From contig JARWMV010000098.1 in assembly GCA_030998015.1 (NCBI GenBank), positions 1-57,188 of the forward strand: DNA of 57,188 nucleotides, written 5' to 3'. The position numbers and the translations under genes were made by a program. Positions 33,604 to 44,391 of the stretch are shown here, one piece after another; position 1 is the first letter of the stretch, and every line of letters begins with the position of its first letter. The notes below the pieces were generated by a model. The model was given only the letters and a program-made list of their open reading frames with translations. It was not told the DNA's origin and made no database searches. The stretch is from Ceratorhiza oryzae-sativae. Taxonomy: Eukaryota > Basidiomycota > Agaricomycetes > Cantharellales > Ceratobasidiaceae.

Positions 33604-34991
33604 TCTTTTACTGACTCCTTGTCAGTTGTTTCTATATCCTCCACAACTGCTTTGTAACCTGACATCTTGGCTGAAGGGCATTTGGCAGCAATATGACCAC
33701 GTCCTCCACAGTTATAGCAGGTGTTCGTTCCTTTCCCTTTTCCTGCACTATCCAGGTCCATTGCGTCTGGATCTTTTGCTTTGGGGGTTGCTGGTGTATG
33801 ATTGTCCTTCTTTATGTCCTTGAAGGATTCTTGTACATTGGAATTGCTACCATCATAGCAAACAGTAGGGACAGTGAAGCCCTTGGCGTTGGGCCTGATG
33901 GCCACAATCTGGCCCTTGACTGCCCTGCCGTCCTTGATCTTGTATATCCGCTCCCCACTCTTGAATTTCTCCTTTTGGGGGTTGCTTTGGGAGGTAGCTG
34001 TTGGCCTGCTTGACAAGGCATTGTTGCTGCTGGACTTGTTACCCCCACGAGACGTCCTTTTGCTACCGAACAATATGAGGTGGCAGTCGATTTCCAAGGC
34101 TCACTGAGTGAGCTGGGCAAAGGTTTTGGTGCAGGGGTCATAGTTTTGGGCCACCATGCTGTCTGTTATGTCTGATGATAGACCATCATAAAACTGGTCA
34201 CACATGGCTGCATCGTTGTAGTTGAGCCCTGTTGAATATAAATTGAATAGGGTGAGGTAATCCTGAACTGTCTTGGATTGTTTCAGTTTCTGCCACTTGT
34301 CACAGTTATTTTTGGTGTGGTTCAAGTCCCCATAACAGGTAGTAAATTCTTGCCAGAACAAGTTGGCATCATGAAGCCATGGGATTGCAGTTCCAGGGTT
34401 TAAGATTTCAAATTCTTCATATGAGTTGACCCATTCGGCGGCAGATCCCTCAAGATAGGATGTGATAAAGGCGACCACTTGGTCAGCCAAGTGCCTGCTC
34501 ATATTTGTATTGATGTATCGGGCACATGCGATTCTGAATGAAATAGCGTCTTCACACTTTGTACCATCGAATTTTTGTGGAGCAGCCATTTTAACTTTTG
34601 CCATCAACCCACTGGAGGGAGTAGTAGCTGCTAGTTGCAGCTGAGCTGTGCTTGAGGAAGGTTGTACTTGGGCAACGCTGGTGCTGCCTGAGGAGGTGTG
34701 TATTTGTGCTTTGATGCACGTAATGGTGGTTTGAAGGATTGCTAACATGCCAACTAGGTTATTAACATTGGTGGCCAGCCCAGCCACATTGGCATTGATC
34801 TTTGCTTGGTTCGTTGTGAGCTTTGCCTCAAGCAAGTCTGTGTAGGTCTTGTTGTTATGTTCAATGTCCCCAATATCATTTTGGAGGTTGTTGGTTCGTT
34901 CTCACAGTTCATCCATTGACTGAAGCATGTAGACCACTTTGTCTCTGTCAGACATATTTGCCCAAGCAGGGGCAGGAGTTGGCGATGCCAT
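33600..34991 (-). pseudogene. Gypsy-2 gag
   Basis: Starts at ATG 34989-34991 (MASPTPAPAWANMSD). A Gag capsid-like region with AAEWVNSYEEF, FWQEFTTCYGD and DYLTLFNLY is followed by a basic linker and a CCHC knuckle (CYNCGGRGHIAAKC, near 33690-33730). In-frame TGA at 34902 and 34101. It ends at TGA 33600-33602. Confidence 0.85.
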
Positions 34992-35201
34992 TTCAAAAAG
35001 AACTCAGATGGATTCTAGAGGCGACGGAGACAATAAGGAAGTACAGGAAACTGAGAGTTATTTTGATAGTAAAATATTTCTGTTCCTCACATGAGTCTAT
35101 AAATTTCAAAGTTTTCAATTCCCCCAAACCTCAACCATGTGTTGTCCAAATCCCAACTTTTGATGTCCTGGCAACAATATGGCTGTTCCACCTTTTTCAG
35201 T

Positions 35202-35955
35202 TTAATTTGGTCCTGAAAGAGGGCTTCCTTGGGGAGAATTGACTTGGGCTGCCTGAAGGGGTGCTTCTTCCTGAATTGGCAAGCCTGTGCCACTTAAAAA
35301 GGTAGGATGAGGGAGCTCTGACGGCCTTGAGAAGACAGGGAAGGTGTACTCATGGGGTGCAGTTGTTTCTTGGACTATTGCTTCTAGTCTGAGATGGTCT
35401 TGGAGGAGGGATAGATAGTCCTCCTGATGTTCACACAGTCGTTCAGTTAGGTATGTGCAATGGGCCTCAGCTTTGTGAAGTTTTTCACAAGTTTCTGCAT
35501 ACTTATTTTGGTAATAACAATACCTGTCTTGGAAGTTTTTGATAGTATTTAACAGGTGATGAAGGAGTTGTTGGCCAAGGTTCTCCAGCTTATAGCTGGT
35601 TGTGGGGGATGGTGTAGTAGTAGAGGAATTTGTCCTTCTTAGGACAGTAAGGGCAGCGTGCTGGGAAGGTGGCTCCATTTGCCCAATGGCAGATTTTGCA
35701 CTCAGGGGCACCCAGGTTGGTAACAAAGGCTTGTTGGGCATGTCCAACTCTCTGGGGGCAGACTTTCACAATTACTACTTGGTTAAAATTGATGTGCCTG
35801 GCCTCTTCAAGGATACTTTCAACCAAATTGAGGGTGAAGCAGTGGATAGACAGGTGTCCAAACCACCCACACAAATGGCAGTGCTGGTCTTCTGTAAAAG
35901 GTTGTGCCACTTGAGGGCTGTGCATTCCGTCAGAGATGTACTTGAGCAAGAGCAA
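35202..35955 (-). pseudogene. Gypsy-2 upstream ORF with Cys-rich motifs and coiled coil
   Basis: Between primer site and gag two overlapping frames make one likely protein broken by a frameshift near 35620. The first part has a CCHC-like knuckle (CHLCGWFGHLSIHC) and a Cys cluster (CKICHWANGATFPARCPYC). The second part is helical (NFQDRYCYYQNKYAETCEKL and onward) and probably a coiled coil. It precedes Gag and has no known gypsy counterpart that I can name; an accessory nucleic-acid-binding protein is an inference. Its start is uncertain. Confidence 0.55.
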
Positions 35956-36316
35956 GATAAAAGGAAAAATAGACCCTTTCCTGAGTCTATTGGAATAGGA
36001 AGGTGACCTCCATTGCTCAACTACTTAAGGGCAATGAGTGACCCCACCTCTTGTCGATGAAAGAGATTAGAGAACCAAGGCTTGTTACAACATGTGAGGG
36101 ACCCAACCCTTGGTCAGTGAGCAGCCATGTCTGTGAAGACCAGTAGCACTTCAACTGATATAGGTATGCAAGGTTTCACAGAGGCACACATAGGGCAACA
36201 ATGTCTTGTGGCTGTGGATAGGTGGAGTGGGATTGGGGAAGGCAACAGGGAGTTATCTCAAGACAACGCCAACAGTGTTCCAGACGTATCCCAGACAACA
36301 CTGAGACTTACAATTG

Positions 36317-36331
36317 TCAAGAACTTGACCT
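36317..36331 (-). promoter_or_regulatory. Gypsy-2 primer site, complementary to the element's own LTR
   Basis: AGGTCAAGTTCTTGA on the minus strand, two bases after the 5' LTR. The inverse complement of these 15 bases occurs inside the LTR at 36401-36415, where transcription should start (about 33 nt after the TATATAAA box at 36441-36448). This matches Tf1-type self-priming. Confidence 0.7.
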
Positions 36332-36333
36332 GA

Positions 36334-36709
36334 TGTTGGCAACGACAAGTCAGGCAATGAGGAAAATAGTCAGAAAAGAAAAGAACTTGTATTCGATGAG
36401 AGGTCAAGTTCTTGAGGAGTCCTCTGCAAACTTGACCTGGTTTATATACATAGTACGAGCCACATCATAACAAACAAGTCTGTACAGTGAGTCACAACTG
36501 ATAAGAGATAGAAGCAGTAGAAGCAACTGCAGAGCTGCAGAATTTCACATTGGAGTTGAAATACATCTCAGTTATCAGTCCAGAACATCCCCTGAATCAC
36601 ATGACACAGATATACCATAAAAGGCAGGTACGTTTTGAAGATGGTCTCATAAAATGTAATAAATTGAGAAAATATTGTAGAGTGGATATATGCGTGTCAG
36701 TTCGTGACA
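36334..36709 (-). repeat. Gypsy-2 5' LTR
   Basis: 376 bp; TATA box at 36441-36448 on the minus strand. Flanked on the right by CATGA. Confidence 0.92.
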
Positions 36710-37478
36710 CATGAACACCCATCTAAGATGGGAAAAAGGCAACATTTTGGTTAGCCTATATGTTCATGAAGCTGGTCAATGTGTTCATGAACATGATCAC
36801 TGCATTTATGAAGATGGTGAACATGTTCATGAGGATGGTGAGCATGCACATGAAGATGGTGAACACATTCATTCAGATGTTGAGCACATTCACAGTCAGC
36901 ATCTGCTGCCAGATTTGTGGCATCACATTCTTACTTCTTGGAGGTGGTGAATGTCTTTTAGAAGTGCCAAACATGCTCATGAAGAGGGTGGATGTGTTCA
37001 CAAAGTTTGGAATTGAGCTCTGGGCATGTTGTTGCTATTGTCCCCTGGGTCACAAGAATTTTCTTTGCATTTTCAGACCATGTTTCTAAAGCCACCTGCT
37101 GGCTCTCCCATGAAAAGTAATGGTTATCCTCACAACTGGAATGGTGAATTCAAGTTCATGTCATTCTCCTTGGGATATCTCTCCCATACACTTTTGTTCA
37201 AAGTGCTTCTTTGGCTTTTGCACATGCTTACTACCTTCTGGCAGCACTCCAGCTTCTTGCATCATGCTTTGCTTGTCTCTTGTCTTCTGATGACAGCTTA
37301 AAATCTCATAATTTCTCATGTTTATTACTCACTGGATCTGAAGGGTTGTTTGAAGGGTTGTCATCCTCAGATAGATTAACCCAATCCTTGGTCCATAGGT
37401 GTGCTATCTTTTCCTTGGCTGATTGAATGGTTGGCTTTTGCTTTCAGTGAACACTATCAACAAAGCTGTTATTCTAAT
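36710..37478. repeat. His-codon minisatellite and unassigned sequence
   Basis: At about 36745-36905 an imperfect 15-18-bp repeat built on GATGGTGAACATGTTCATGA is present. Both strands can be read as His-rich peptide (HVHEDGE on plus, HVHHLH on minus). This region precedes the tnp2-like core across the gypsy-2 insertion, so it may be part of that element's 5' region. From 36910 to 37478 nothing is recognised. Confidence 0.5.
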
Positions 37479-39900
37479 TCAATGGCTCTCTATATCTTCA
37501 TCTGACCTTGTCAATGCTGCTTCAGTTACTTTCTCCAGGGCCCCTTGCAACAATTTATGATCAACTCCATGGTTCATCACCAGGTTCAGGAAGGTATTGT
37601 AAATGCCCATCAAGCCACATCTACCAACAGTTATAAGCTTTGATATCTGCTTTGCAGTAGCTTCTTCTGGTATGGCACTTTTCAAGATAGGCAATAGACA
37701 GCTCCAGATATCTGTTGTGGTCCAATTATCTATCAGGTCCTCTAAATTGTTCTTGAATACTCCAAAGGGGCTGGCAGCATTTCCCACAGGAGTGCTGGGT
37801 GGGAGACACTCTGCCACATCATGAAGATATTGGAGTTGCACTGCAAAGTCAAGGGGCAATGGCTCATTCAGCTGTTGCCAGATATCTAAATAGGTGCAAA
37901 TGAGTTGATCTATCAACAATATAATGAGTTCATTCACCCAGACATAGTGTCTCCTCTCTTGAGCTGTATCAGATGATTCAGCAACCTGATTGCACACTGG
38001 GAGCACTGATTCAATATTTGGCAATCTTTCTACCCTGAAAGGAGAGAGAGTGGTCTTTGTTGGAGATACAATGTTGGGTAGAGTCCCTGCCAAGTAGGAT
38101 GTCATGGACTTAATATGGACCACTTGAGTCATTACTATTTTATGTACCTGGTGTTGAGCCAACCTGCTTCTGTTCTGTATTACTGTCCCCTTCTGATGAT
38201 ACAGGCTCTGAGTCCAAGTGCAGCTGTGCCATCTCATTACCCAGCCCTTCAGGCCTTGTATCACAGTGTCTGCCAGCTGGCCATCTTGCACATGTGCCCC
38301 AGTGGTGTGCTGGAGTAGTCACTGTACTGAATTTGTGCTGGCCTCCAGAAACCTGTGAGGATAGAGGGACTACAAGAATGGTATGCATCCTTGGCTGCCT
38401 CAATTTGGCCACCTGACAACAGGATTTTACTATACTTTTGTTAAGCAAAATTTATAAACATTTCATAAATAGGCAAACCTGAACTGAAATCTTGGGTTAA
38501 GGGTTGAATTGATTGAAGTACTGTTTTGCAGGAACTGATACAACTTTGCTGCTTGTCCATTGTTCATTAGAGTGGGATTGATGCATGGCACATCAGATGG
38601 CCAGCATGAATCTTTGATGAAGGACAAATCTTGGGATATTGTCTGCCAAGGTATGCTCTTGGTCTCAGCACCCTGAAGCCCTGGGGACAATGAGTGTTAT
38701 GCAAATGGAAGCTGTGACAATCACATACTCCAGAAGGCCAACATGAAATCCTTGTTCAACTTCTTCAGGATGGCTGTCTTTAGCTCCAGATCTGCAGGAG
38801 GCATTTTTGGCATTCCTGGATAATTCCAATCTGGATAGATGCTTGGAATGACTTTCACAGTGCCAAGCTTTAGATCTAATCAGATGTTAGTTAATCAAGC
38901 ATTTGGATAATCAGGAGTGTGTTTCTACACCTTTGGAACCAGCCCACCAGTTTGCAAATTAATTACAAGACACAACATATTCCTCAGTGGAACTGTATGC
39001 AGCTGCTGACTTTGATACCAAACTACAGGTCATACAGACTATGGTTTGCATTAAGTTGGTAGAAGGATCATGAATCATACCTGTTAGAATAGACTGCATT
39101 GCCTTCAGTGTAGGCAATGTTCATGTGAATTGCTGCACCAGTGTGTCCAGCCTGGTATTCCATTGACATTTGAAGATTTTTGAGCATTTCATCCCTGGCT
39201 CTGAGATCATTCAATGGATTATGGAAAAACATTAGAATAGATTAACATACTCTTTGACCTGCTCCCCTGTGAGTTCATGATGTGTCTTGTGTACATCCAT
39301 ATTGCTGGAATCAGCTTTAGTTTGCAATACATGCTTTTCAGCCTCTGTAAAAGTATCCCACTGGGATGAAACTAATTGTTGAAGTGCTGGTGCACCAGGT
39401 TGGCCAAGGTCTTCAAGCATGGAAAGCAGCTGGGGCTTGTTTTCCATGATTTAAATGTCACATGCACACTTCTTTTTGGTTGTAACTCCATGAGGGATAC
39501 TCAATGAACCATCTGTTTGACCCCTGGTGTCACTGGCTGCCTTGGTTCTCTTTTGATTGTGAAAGAATGAAGAGATTTTCTTGCAAAGCACATCAGTACA
39601 TGACAATTTCTCTCAAATGCATCACTTCACTTGTGAGAGCTCATGAGATGTAGAGTATCCTGGCTCATTTAGGATTGGTTCATCAGCACAGGCAACAAGG
39701 AAATCTGGTAAGACTTCATCCTTGATGAGTTGTATTGTAATAGAGCTATGCTGTTTAATCAGCTGCTGATGACACCCAGTAAGCCATTGATGAGTCTCTG
39801 GATTCCATTTAGTGGGACTCATGGGAATGAGCTTATTGGTGAAGCAGGTTTGGTGTGAGCAAAGAAAATGCTGGTGGTGGGAAAGTTCAAGTACCAATTG
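37479..39900 (-). pseudogene. Decayed coding remnants of unknown function
   Basis: Several open pieces (37479-38291, 39232-39447, 39622-39897) show non-random composition and run in the same direction as the KDZ gene upstream. None resembles a family I know. The first piece contains an ordered region around YVWVNELIILLIDQL. They may be the downstream gene of the KDZ element. CpG is absent. Confidence 0.4.
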
Positions 39901-40029
39901 TTCTACTCATCCATTTATATTAATTTCACATAACCATATGAAATACATTAAATCACAGATATGAGAAAATGTGTATTTAAAAGCTGAATTACTGGACAAA
40001 TCACTAAACTGATATTTCTGTTTTGTTTT

Positions 40030-42518
40030 TCATCCATTCACTACACCATACAATGTGGACAGTATCATCCTGTTAAGTATTCCATCAGCTTTGCATGCAG
40101 CAATTTCTGAGAAACTCACTTGCAAGCAGGCCTGAAACTTATTGTAACAGTTAATGGCAAGCTGGTTGTATAAATCCATCTGTTGAATTGCAAAACTGGA
40201 GAATCCAAGTTTGGCAATACCTTCATATGTCTCTGTGACATGCCTCCAGTGATCCACTTTGCTTCTATAATATTCAATTATCCTGATCATCTCAACCTTC
40301 AGCAGCTTCAGCTCCTCTTCCCATCTCCTTCACCTTTCCCTTCCTCTGAACCACTCCAATTGCACTCCTAGGTTGACAATTGGTTCATGTGGAAGAAATG
40401 TTCATAATAATGTGCACAAACCAGATAAAGATGACAAGTCCATGTCCTCTTCCCATTGCAGGCTGGTATATGGGGCTTGCATGAACCAAGGAATCTGTCT
40501 ATGCCCCTCTCCTGGCTTAGAGCAATCTGCAACCATAAGTGTAATCATGTCATTGATTTCTGTAGGCTTGAGCTCTGGGAGTCCTAAGGAGCTCCCTTGG
40601 TTCAATAGCAGAGCATCATATTGCCTTTTTGAGCTGCAGTAATGCCAGCATGCATGTTCAATCCTCTGAGTTTATAGATCCAGCCTAGATTGTGCACAAG
40701 TATTCAGTGCTTGAGTTCTGGCTGTAGTAGACTTCCCCTTGAGTAACAGGGCTTTCATGGAGCCAGCCAGCATGAGATCTTGCAGTGAAAGCATACATTC
40801 TGTTTTCCTTGATGTCAGCTCATCCTGCTGGATTTTTGTTTGAACAGGCAATGGTAGGAGATCAAGTTCTGCAGGTGTGAATCTGGAAGGTGACTTGAGA
40901 TCCAAACTGGTAGGATGGAGGTCACTGGGAGCCATCATTGAATGATCAAGTCCCAGCCATAGAAGATATTCAGGCATGAGTGCCTGAGTCTTGGTATTCA
41001 GGTCAATCTGCTTGATATTCAGCTGGTTAGCAATATGTTGGGATTGCTTTCCCTCATAGACTTTTGCAAGCAATTCAATGCCGTGGCTGTATGAAATGGC
41101 CATTATCTACCAGAGCATGGATTATAATGGTGATGCCCACACTAGAACTTCTAAGTGAATGAGCTGTTGAGCAACAGACTGCTTCACTGAGGCTCTGGGT
41201 GAAGAAGTATTGAATGCAGGTGTTTTTGTACCTAGGTTAACTGAGATGTAGAGAAATGAAATCAGAATGTAAGTCATTGGGACTCACTTTTGTAGGTAGT
41301 GGACAGAGGGCTTGTCCAATGATCACCTGCTTTCTCAGGGGTGGTTGAGAGCTCTTCCCATGCTTGTGTTGATGATTTTGGAAGACCTTCATTGAATTTC
41401 ATCCAGCTGTCAAATGAGGGCTGAAATGATTTGTTGGCTTCCCAGTACTTATTGGCCATGAAGGAGTCTATAGGATTGCACAACCATCAGACAAAGAAGT
41501 ACTTCTGGCTCAGATACTGACCCAATCTTGTAAGTTTCACTAGGTTTGAGTAGTTTAAGTGATGGTTCAGTTGATCCTTCCTAGCACCTGGTGCTTTTTC
41601 ACAAGCACTGCCTGCAATCTCATTGAGAGGTGACCAGAGTCTTTCCAGAGTTTCTCCATCAGTTCTAGCTGCATGTAGCATATTGTTGAGGGAATACTGC
41701 ACATAGCAATCCTCCTGGTGTGCAAGTAGGTGGAATTTTCCTACTGTGCCATGTAGATTTATTGGAAGTTGAGCTGGGAGATTTCCTTTGTATTTCCGAA
41801 GCCTTTCCTGAAGGTGGATATTCCAAAAGCAGAAGATATTATAGACAAGAAATGTCTCCTTGATACCTGACTCTTGCTTCTTGCCTATAGCTGAGCTTAT
41901 GGCATAATTAGTAAATAAGTACCTGATAGAAATATAAGTTGATGAGCCAGAAGATATGGAATCCAGCACACTGTTCACCCCCATAGTAATCAACAGTCCC
42001 AGAGTGACAGAAGAAACCATGACGACATGCCACAGATCCAATCCCAGTAACATCCAACCCCTTGAACTTAACAAACTGTTGGGATACTGCATTCATTGTA
42101 TTGCAATTTGGTAACTGTAAGCAATTGTCAGTGCATGCCAAGTGGGTGAACTAATCACACACCATTGTACTCTTGGAATTGGTTGCTGCATTGACATCAC
42201 AATAGGTCTGATAGCTCTTGCTCTCCACAAAAATTTTCAGCCCATTGCTGAGACACAGGTCACCTGAATCAACTTTGCTAGCCTTTCTGACCTGACAAAA
42301 ATTTCCATCATAAGCCAATATTGGGACAAACAGCCACCTATATTGGTGTGAGCAGCAAGGTTTACAAAATTATCAATGTTTGACACATACTCCTCATCAG
42401 GTTTCACTTGGGCTGGTGTGAAGTTGAGGGCAGGATGAGGACAAGCTGGACATTCAACACCTAGTTTTGAAGGCACAGACAATAACAGGGCTTGGGAGGT
42501 CCAGGATTGCTTTGGCAT
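40030..42518 (-). pseudogene. KDZ-type transposase remnant
   Basis: Recognisable pieces in order: VECPACPHPALN (42430-42480), LANDGNF-like segment, a piece reading PNCNTMNAV ... FKGLDVTGIGSVACRHGFF (about 42000-42120), then IHLQERL and KFHLLAHQEDCYVQYSLNNMLHAARTDGETLERLW (41600-41850), and the C-terminal helical part (VQLEWFRGREKVKEM, then IIEYYRSKVDHWRHV, about 40200-40400). These fit the Kyakuja-Dileera-Zisupton transposases common in mushrooms. Frames shift repeatedly and CpG is gone, so the gene is dead; some breaks may be introns. Confidence 0.75.
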
Positions 42519-42564
42519 AACTCCAGAATGTTTCAGATCCTGCAGGTGATTCCATTGGCAAGAG

Positions 42565-43869
42565 TGTTATGGATCACTAACCTTTTCTATTATTTTAGTC
42601 TGCTCTGCCAACAAGCAATGCCTCTGTAATTAAATTGTGAAATACTCGAATTTGTATGTGCTCTGAATTGTACTATTTTGTGTTTCATTAAATAGTACAA
42701 AATTCCCGCTCTCCAACGCATATTTTATTAAGTTTTTACGATAAGATCTCAGAGAGATACAGAGGTTGCAATATTTCCTCTTATCAGGAGATATTGATTA
42801 CAACATCGCACCGCTCATATCTCGGCAACCGCTTACGCTATCAAAGCGATCTTGTGCTCTATCGATAGCCAATCTTCGGTGGTATCTGCTGCCCGAAGAT
42901 CGTCGCGATCCACCAGATCCTCGCGCCGGAATGGCCCGAAGATCATTAGAACCTTACTGGACCATCAATCAAGATCTAATGACTCCAGTGAGTCAGGAGA
43001 GCTTCCCAAATTGATCCAGAAGCTTCTCTGACTCACTTTATGACTCACTGAGATGTAGCCTCCATTCATTACATGTATATACTATGATAATATGATCTAC
43101 AAGCCAATAGCAGGTCTCAGATGCATCAATGCCTTCGATCCACACCCTGTCTTTACTCTTTTATCCTATACTGGGCTAGGGTGTACCCCAAGTATAGCAG
43201 TACCCTCTTTTGATGATCGCACTGGCATGCATGTATCTATTTGGCTCTGGAATGCCCTCCTCAGGGTATAAAAGGACCTCCTCTGAGGCCCTTCCAGACC
43301 ACCTCCCTTCACTACTCAACCCAGACCAGTTATTGGTTTCTTTTTCTCTTTCTATTTCTCTTGTCTGTGTGTGATTTCTTATATAACTAGTACTGAGGAA
43401 TATAGTACCATATTAGTTATATACTGTCTGAGTCATTGTATCTTATATACAGAGATATATAAGGATACAATATTGCCTGATTGAGTGTGACATTAAGTAC
43501 CAGCTATTAGAGGAAATCTAAGTACCTGTAGCTGAGGAAGTACACACATTAGGCAGCCCACCATCTATCTTATAAGCTATCGCTTAAGCCTAGTATTAAG
43601 ATTAGTATCAGTTAGTCCAAGCGACTAGGGCTGAACTACATTTAAGATATCTAAGGGAACCTGACCATAGTAGTCTTGCTCTTTATACCTATAAATTAGT
43701 CAGTTTACACTGTGAAAGATTAAGACTACCTTGAGTGTTACTTGATTGCATTGCAACTACTTTGAGCCTTCTTACTCTAGTCTAAGAAGTATTGAGTACG
43801 ATTAGTGTATACTAACATATCTACATTTGCTTAAGCTCTAGATATTCAAGTGTACCCTGACCCGTAACA
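42565..43869 (+). repeat. Gypsy-3 5' LTR (1305 bp)
   Basis: Starts TGTTATGG, ends CCGTAACA, and matches the solo LTR at 7433-8738. TATAAAA at 43267-43273. A CpG-rich block remains at about 42790-42950. Confidence 0.9.
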
Positions 43870-44357
43870 TTGGTGAAGCGACCCAGGTGCTTATATCAAG
43901 TAACTATCAACTAACATTGCCATTTTTGGTCAATCTATTGCCCAAAACGGAATTTCTCAATTTTGACCACTCTGTGTATAGAAATACCTTTCTTACCACA
44001 GAATACAACAACATATCTTGGGCTCTTGAGATAGATCCTGTCTGGATTCAAGCCCCAAACCCTACAATTACTGTTTTAGGTTATAGTAGTATTGGTGGTC
44101 CACCCCCACATATTACTCTGACATTTACCTTTAGGAATTATAGGCCATATATTCCAATAAATTCAGTATCAAGTGCTCTAAGTGCTGGACTTGAATTTGA
44201 AGTCTACATTCAACATCTTCCTGATCAACCACAACCAATAAAAGTTCAACACACATTTATTAGGTCTTTCTGGTCACCCCATACCAGCTACTGGGATACA
44301 GTTTATCAAGCCATTTATCAATTTGTAACTGAAACATATTTTGAAAATTATTCCTAA
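43842..44357 (+). CDS. Gypsy-3 ORF0: open frame without ATG upstream of gag
   Basis: The frame is open from 43842 (inside the LTR end) across the primer site to TAA/TGA at 44355-44357. There is no Met codon in the frame. The peptide looks globular (ISWALEIDPVWIQAPNP, then HITLTFTFRNYRPYIP). No family is recognised. It has no stops although the rest of the element is decayed. Translation would need splicing from an upstream exon or a non-AUG start. The lack of Met also allows that it is not expressed. Confidence 0.45.
   Translation: MFKCTLTRNIGEATQVLISSNYQLTLPFLVNLLPKTEFLNFDHSVYRNTFLTTEYNNISWALEIDPVWIQAPNPTITVLGYSSIGGPPPHITLTFTFRNYRPYIPINSVSSALSAGLEFEVYIQHLPDQPQPIKVQHTFIRSFWSPHTSYWDTVYQAIYQFVTETYFENYS
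43871..43886 (+). promoter_or_regulatory. Gypsy-3 primer binding site
   Basis: TGGTGAAGCGACCCAG begins two bases after the LTR; the TGG start is as expected for a tRNA 3' end. The tRNA was not identified. Confidence 0.65.
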
Positions 44358-44391
44358 GTACAAATTCATCTTGAATTGGAGAAGAACTGTA

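Larger units (their letters stand above)
28264..36709 (-). mobile_element. Gypsy-2: full-length Ty3/gypsy chromovirus (8.4 kb with insertion)
   Basis: Bounded by 376-bp LTRs and by CATGA on both sides (28259-28263 and 36710-36714). Order on the minus strand: 5' LTR, primer site, an extra upstream ORF, gag, pol, polypurine tract (28640-28652), 3' LTR. A 1439-bp hAT-type element splits integrase. The two LTRs differ at about 14 positions, about 12 of which fit loss of an ancestral CpG. All long frames are broken by TGA or frameshifts. Confidence 0.93.

Noticed and set aside
8287..43014. An 82-codon frame in both LTRs of the gypsy-3 family (8287-8535 minus, 42766-43014 plus)
   Set aside because: Differences between the copies are mostly amino-acid changing, so no selection on protein is visible; the block is better seen as a CpG-rich LTR segment.
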